A stretch of DNA of 36,856 nucleotides from assembly GCA_913020705.1 (NCBI GenBank), contig CAJWBY010000020.1, positions 1-36,856 on the forward strand, in the 5' to 3' direction. This document shows, one piece after another, positions 35,158 to 36,856 of the stretch (positions within the stretch are counted from its first letter, which is position 1; each line of letters begins with the position of its first letter). The notes under the pieces are model-generated. The model worked only from the letters and a program-made list of their open reading frames with translations. It searched no databases and was not told the origin of the DNA. The stretch comes from an uncultured Colwellia sp. Its GTDB lineage: Bacteria; Pseudomonadota; Gammaproteobacteria; Enterobacterales; Alteromonadaceae. Made by a program: the position numbers and the translations under genes.

Positions 35158-36555
35158 ATGCACAGAGTGATAAAAACAGGGGAGTCAAGCTTTGTCTGGT
35201 TTCACCGAATAATCGACTCTATCACGCCTCTGATTGTTCTGTTTTTTGCGACTTACCTTCATTCTGTGACTTGGCATGACCGTTATATTATTATCGGTAT
35301 TCTCGGAGGGTTAATATTTATACTATTGGCTCAAACATCAGGTATCTATAATAACTGGCGCGGTCGCTCCTATTTTTCGAGTATAAAATTAATTTTACGG
35401 TCATGGTTCTTAGCGTGGATGCTATTAATCGTTCTTGCCTTCTTATATAAAGATACGAACAACTTCTCTCGCTATGTTCTTGGGCTATGGGCAATTTTCA
35501 CCCCTATTATCTTAATTATGTACCGTCTAACTATTCGCTTAATTCTCAGCAAATATCGTCAACACACCGGTAAAGCTATAAAAATAGCTATCGTTGGGGC
35601 AGGCAAGGTGGGGCAACATATTGCCAGTTTTATCCAATCAAACCACTGGACAGGCTATGAATTAGTCGCCTATTTTGATGATAATACAAAGTTACATAGT
35701 ACAAAAATAAATGAGATCCCTGTCCTCGGCTCACTGGACCAAATTTTAAAGTACTCGGGCACGCAGCTTTTTGATGAAATATATATCTGCCTGCCTCTCC
35801 GCTCTGAATTAAAGATCAAGAAACTACTTAATCAACTCACAGACACAACCACCATCGTAAAATATATTCCTGATTTTTTCACCTTTGACCTGATGCATGC
35901 AAAGTGGTCAGAAATTAATGGGATACCGATTATTAGTGTTTTTGATACCCCCTTAGGTAGTAGAACAGCTCAATTTATCAAACGGTGTGAAGATGTCATC
36001 TTCTCCACGCTCATTATGATAATTATCAGCCCTATACTTGCCTTGCTAGCGCTTGGAGTAAAGCTATCTTCGCCCGGCCCTATCCTCTTTAAACAAAAGC
36101 GTTATGGCATGAACGGAAAACAAATCAATGTGTATAAGTTTAGGTCCATGACAACACAAGATAATGGAGAGGTGATAAAGCAGGCTATGAAAAATGATAT
36201 CCGTATAACTAAGTTTGGAGCATTTATTAGAAAAACAAGCCTAGATGAACTGCCTCAATTTTTCAACGTCTTACAAGGGAAAATGTCTATCGTTGGGCCG
36301 CGTCCACACGCCATTGCCCACAATGAAGAGTACCGCAAGCTAATTCCTAAATACATGCAGCGCCACCTAGTAAAACCGGGGATCACAGGCTGGGCACAAA
36401 TCAATGGTTGGCGTGGTGAAACGGATACCCTTGAGAAGATGGAAAAACGAATTGATTTTGATCTTCATTATCTAAACAACTGGACTTTATGGTTAGATAT
36501 AAAAATCATTATACTTACAGCTATTAAAGGCTTTATTCATAAAAATGCATACTAA
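35158..36555 (+). CDS. Polytopic (WcaJ-type) undecaprenyl-phosphate sugar phosphotransferase
   Basis: 465 residues, the normal length for the WcaJ/WbaP class. Four or five N-terminal membrane helices (about 20-130), a Rossmann-like middle domain (IAIVGAGKVGQHIASFI), then a hydrophobic segment and the catalytic PGT domain. That domain has FKQKRYGMNGK, YKFRSM, SLDELPQFFNVLQGKMS with the D363-E364 dyad, VGPRPHAI and PGITGWAQINGWRGET. The last motif with WRGET matches undecaprenyl-phosphate glucose phosphotransferases, so glucose-1-P (from galU's UDP-glucose) is the likely first sugar. GGAG precedes the ATG by 8 bases. It is divergent from the polymerase and convergent with a gene remnant 8 bases away. 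Confidence 0.95.
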   Translation: MHRVIKTGESSFVWFHRIIDSITPLIVLFFATYLHSVTWHDRYIIIGILGGLIFILLAQTSGIYNNWRGRSYFSSIKLILRSWFLAWMLLIVLAFLYKDTNNFSRYVLGLWAIFTPIILIMYRLTIRLILSKYRQHTGKAIKIAIVGAGKVGQHIASFIQSNHWTGYELVAYFDDNTKLHSTKINEIPVLGSLDQILKYSGTQLFDEIYICLPLRSELKIKKLLNQLTDTTTIVKYIPDFFTFDLMHAKWSEINGIPIISVFDTPLGSRTAQFIKRCEDVIFSTLIMIIISPILALLALGVKLSSPGPILFKQKRYGMNGKQINVYKFRSMTTQDNGEVIKQAMKNDIRITKFGAFIRKTSLDELPQFFNVLQGKMSIVGPRPHAIAHNEEYRKLIPKYMQRHLVKPGITGWAQINGWRGETDTLEKMEKRIDFDLHYLNNWTLWLDIKIIILTAIKGFIHKNAY

Positions 36556-36563
36556 AAACACAC

Positions 36564-36794
36564 TCAGTTATCGTGAATCAACTTTTCTATTTCTTTAACT
36601 TTTTTCCAAACTAAATCCTGATTGGATCGGCTTTCTACATTAAGTCTCAATAGTGGCTCAGTATTAGATGAGCGAATATTCATTCGCCATTGACCAAAGT
36701 TCAAGCTGATCCCATCTGTTGTATCAAGCAGTGGTTTGTCATCTGAGAAATAAGCCATTACTTTATCTAACACTACTGATTGTAATCCCCCCAT
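36564..36794 (-). pseudogene. C-terminal remnant of a CpsG-type phosphomannomutase
   Basis: About 70 residues aligning by eye with the last domain of CpsG/ManB: DKVMAYFS, TDGISLNFGQWRMNIRSSN, TEPLLRLNVESRS, where RSSNTEP is the phosphate-binding loop. The frame is closed by a TGA about 15 bases before the nominal ATG, and the sequence further upstream (36795-36856) does not look like phosphomannomutase. That last stretch is open in one minus frame and ends GVPPRYLLDAA-stop (36821), possibly the end of an unrelated gene. So the mutase gene is truncated 5', not simply cut by the window. It differs in type from the complete manB at 18736-20220. Confidence 0.82.
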
Positions 36795-36856
36795 TATTAA
36801 CCTAAGTCAAAAATAGAGGTTTATGCTGCATCCAGTAAATACCGAGGTGGAACACC

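Noticed and set aside
1..36856. CRISPR arrays, tRNA or rRNA genes, complete insertion sequences
   Set aside because: No direct-repeat/spacer series, cloverleaf or transposase motifs were seen on either strand.

Overview
The window is a chromosomal segment of a low-G+C gammaproteobacterium. This is inferred from the rpsB / map-glnD arrangement, the full-length GlnD and the polysaccharide gene families. I cannot name the genus from sequence alone. Two parts can be told apart: a housekeeping edge (1 to about 4.5 kb) and a very large surface-polysaccharide locus (4.7 to 36.9 kb). Almost all of the locus is read on the minus strand, from about 34.9 kb down to 4.7 kb.

Housekeeping edge. The 5' part of rpsB (minus) is divergent from map-glnD (plus). 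glnD converges on a small comEA-like gene, and a 12-bp-stem hairpin between them probably serves both strands.

Polysaccharide locus, in order of minus-strand transcription. (a) 34.9-30.8 kb: a Wzy/ExoQ-like polymerase, a Wzx-type flippase, a hexapeptide acetyltransferase and a GT4, with overlapping ends, behind a candidate promoter and a JUMPstart-like leader element. (b) 30.6-29.6 kb: a GT2 with an unclear start. (c) 29.2-23.8 kb: a membrane UDP-GlcNAc 4,6-dehydratase (WbpM/CapD family), then rmlA-rmlC-rmlD-rmlB (dTDP-L-rhamnose). (d) 23.7-16.5 kb: glmS with its own candidate promoter, an unannotated 47-codon ORF, then manC, manB, gmd and fcl (GDP-L-fucose). (e) 16.3-4.7 kb: a second Wzx, a 489-residue unrecognised protein with a ParB-like box and a nucleotidyltransferase-like motif, three GT4 and two GT2 enzymes, a membrane acyltransferase, a WbpV-like reductase/epimerase, a short PglC-type phosphoglycosyl transferase, and galU. 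At the right edge a long WcaJ-type phosphoglycosyl transferase is read on the plus strand. It converges on a truncated C-terminal remnant of a phosphomannomutase gene.

How the parts fit. The locus supplies dTDP-L-rhamnose, GDP-L-fucose, UDP-glucose, glucosamine-6-phosphate and probably UDP-QuiNAc or UDP-FucNAc. Six or seven glycosyltransferases and two acetyltransferases would build and decorate the repeat unit, and Wzx/Wzy would export and polymerise it. There are two initiating transferases and two flippases but only one recognisable polymerase, so the locus may encode two products or be a mosaic. No Wza/Wzb/Wzc export genes lie in the window.

Most worth following up: the ParB-like/nucleotidyltransferase-like protein at 13.2-14.7 kb, two small ORFs that share an almost identical 18-nt start context, the phosphomannomutase remnant, and the JUMPstart-like element. 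All similarity statements come from reading motifs by eye; no database search was run.
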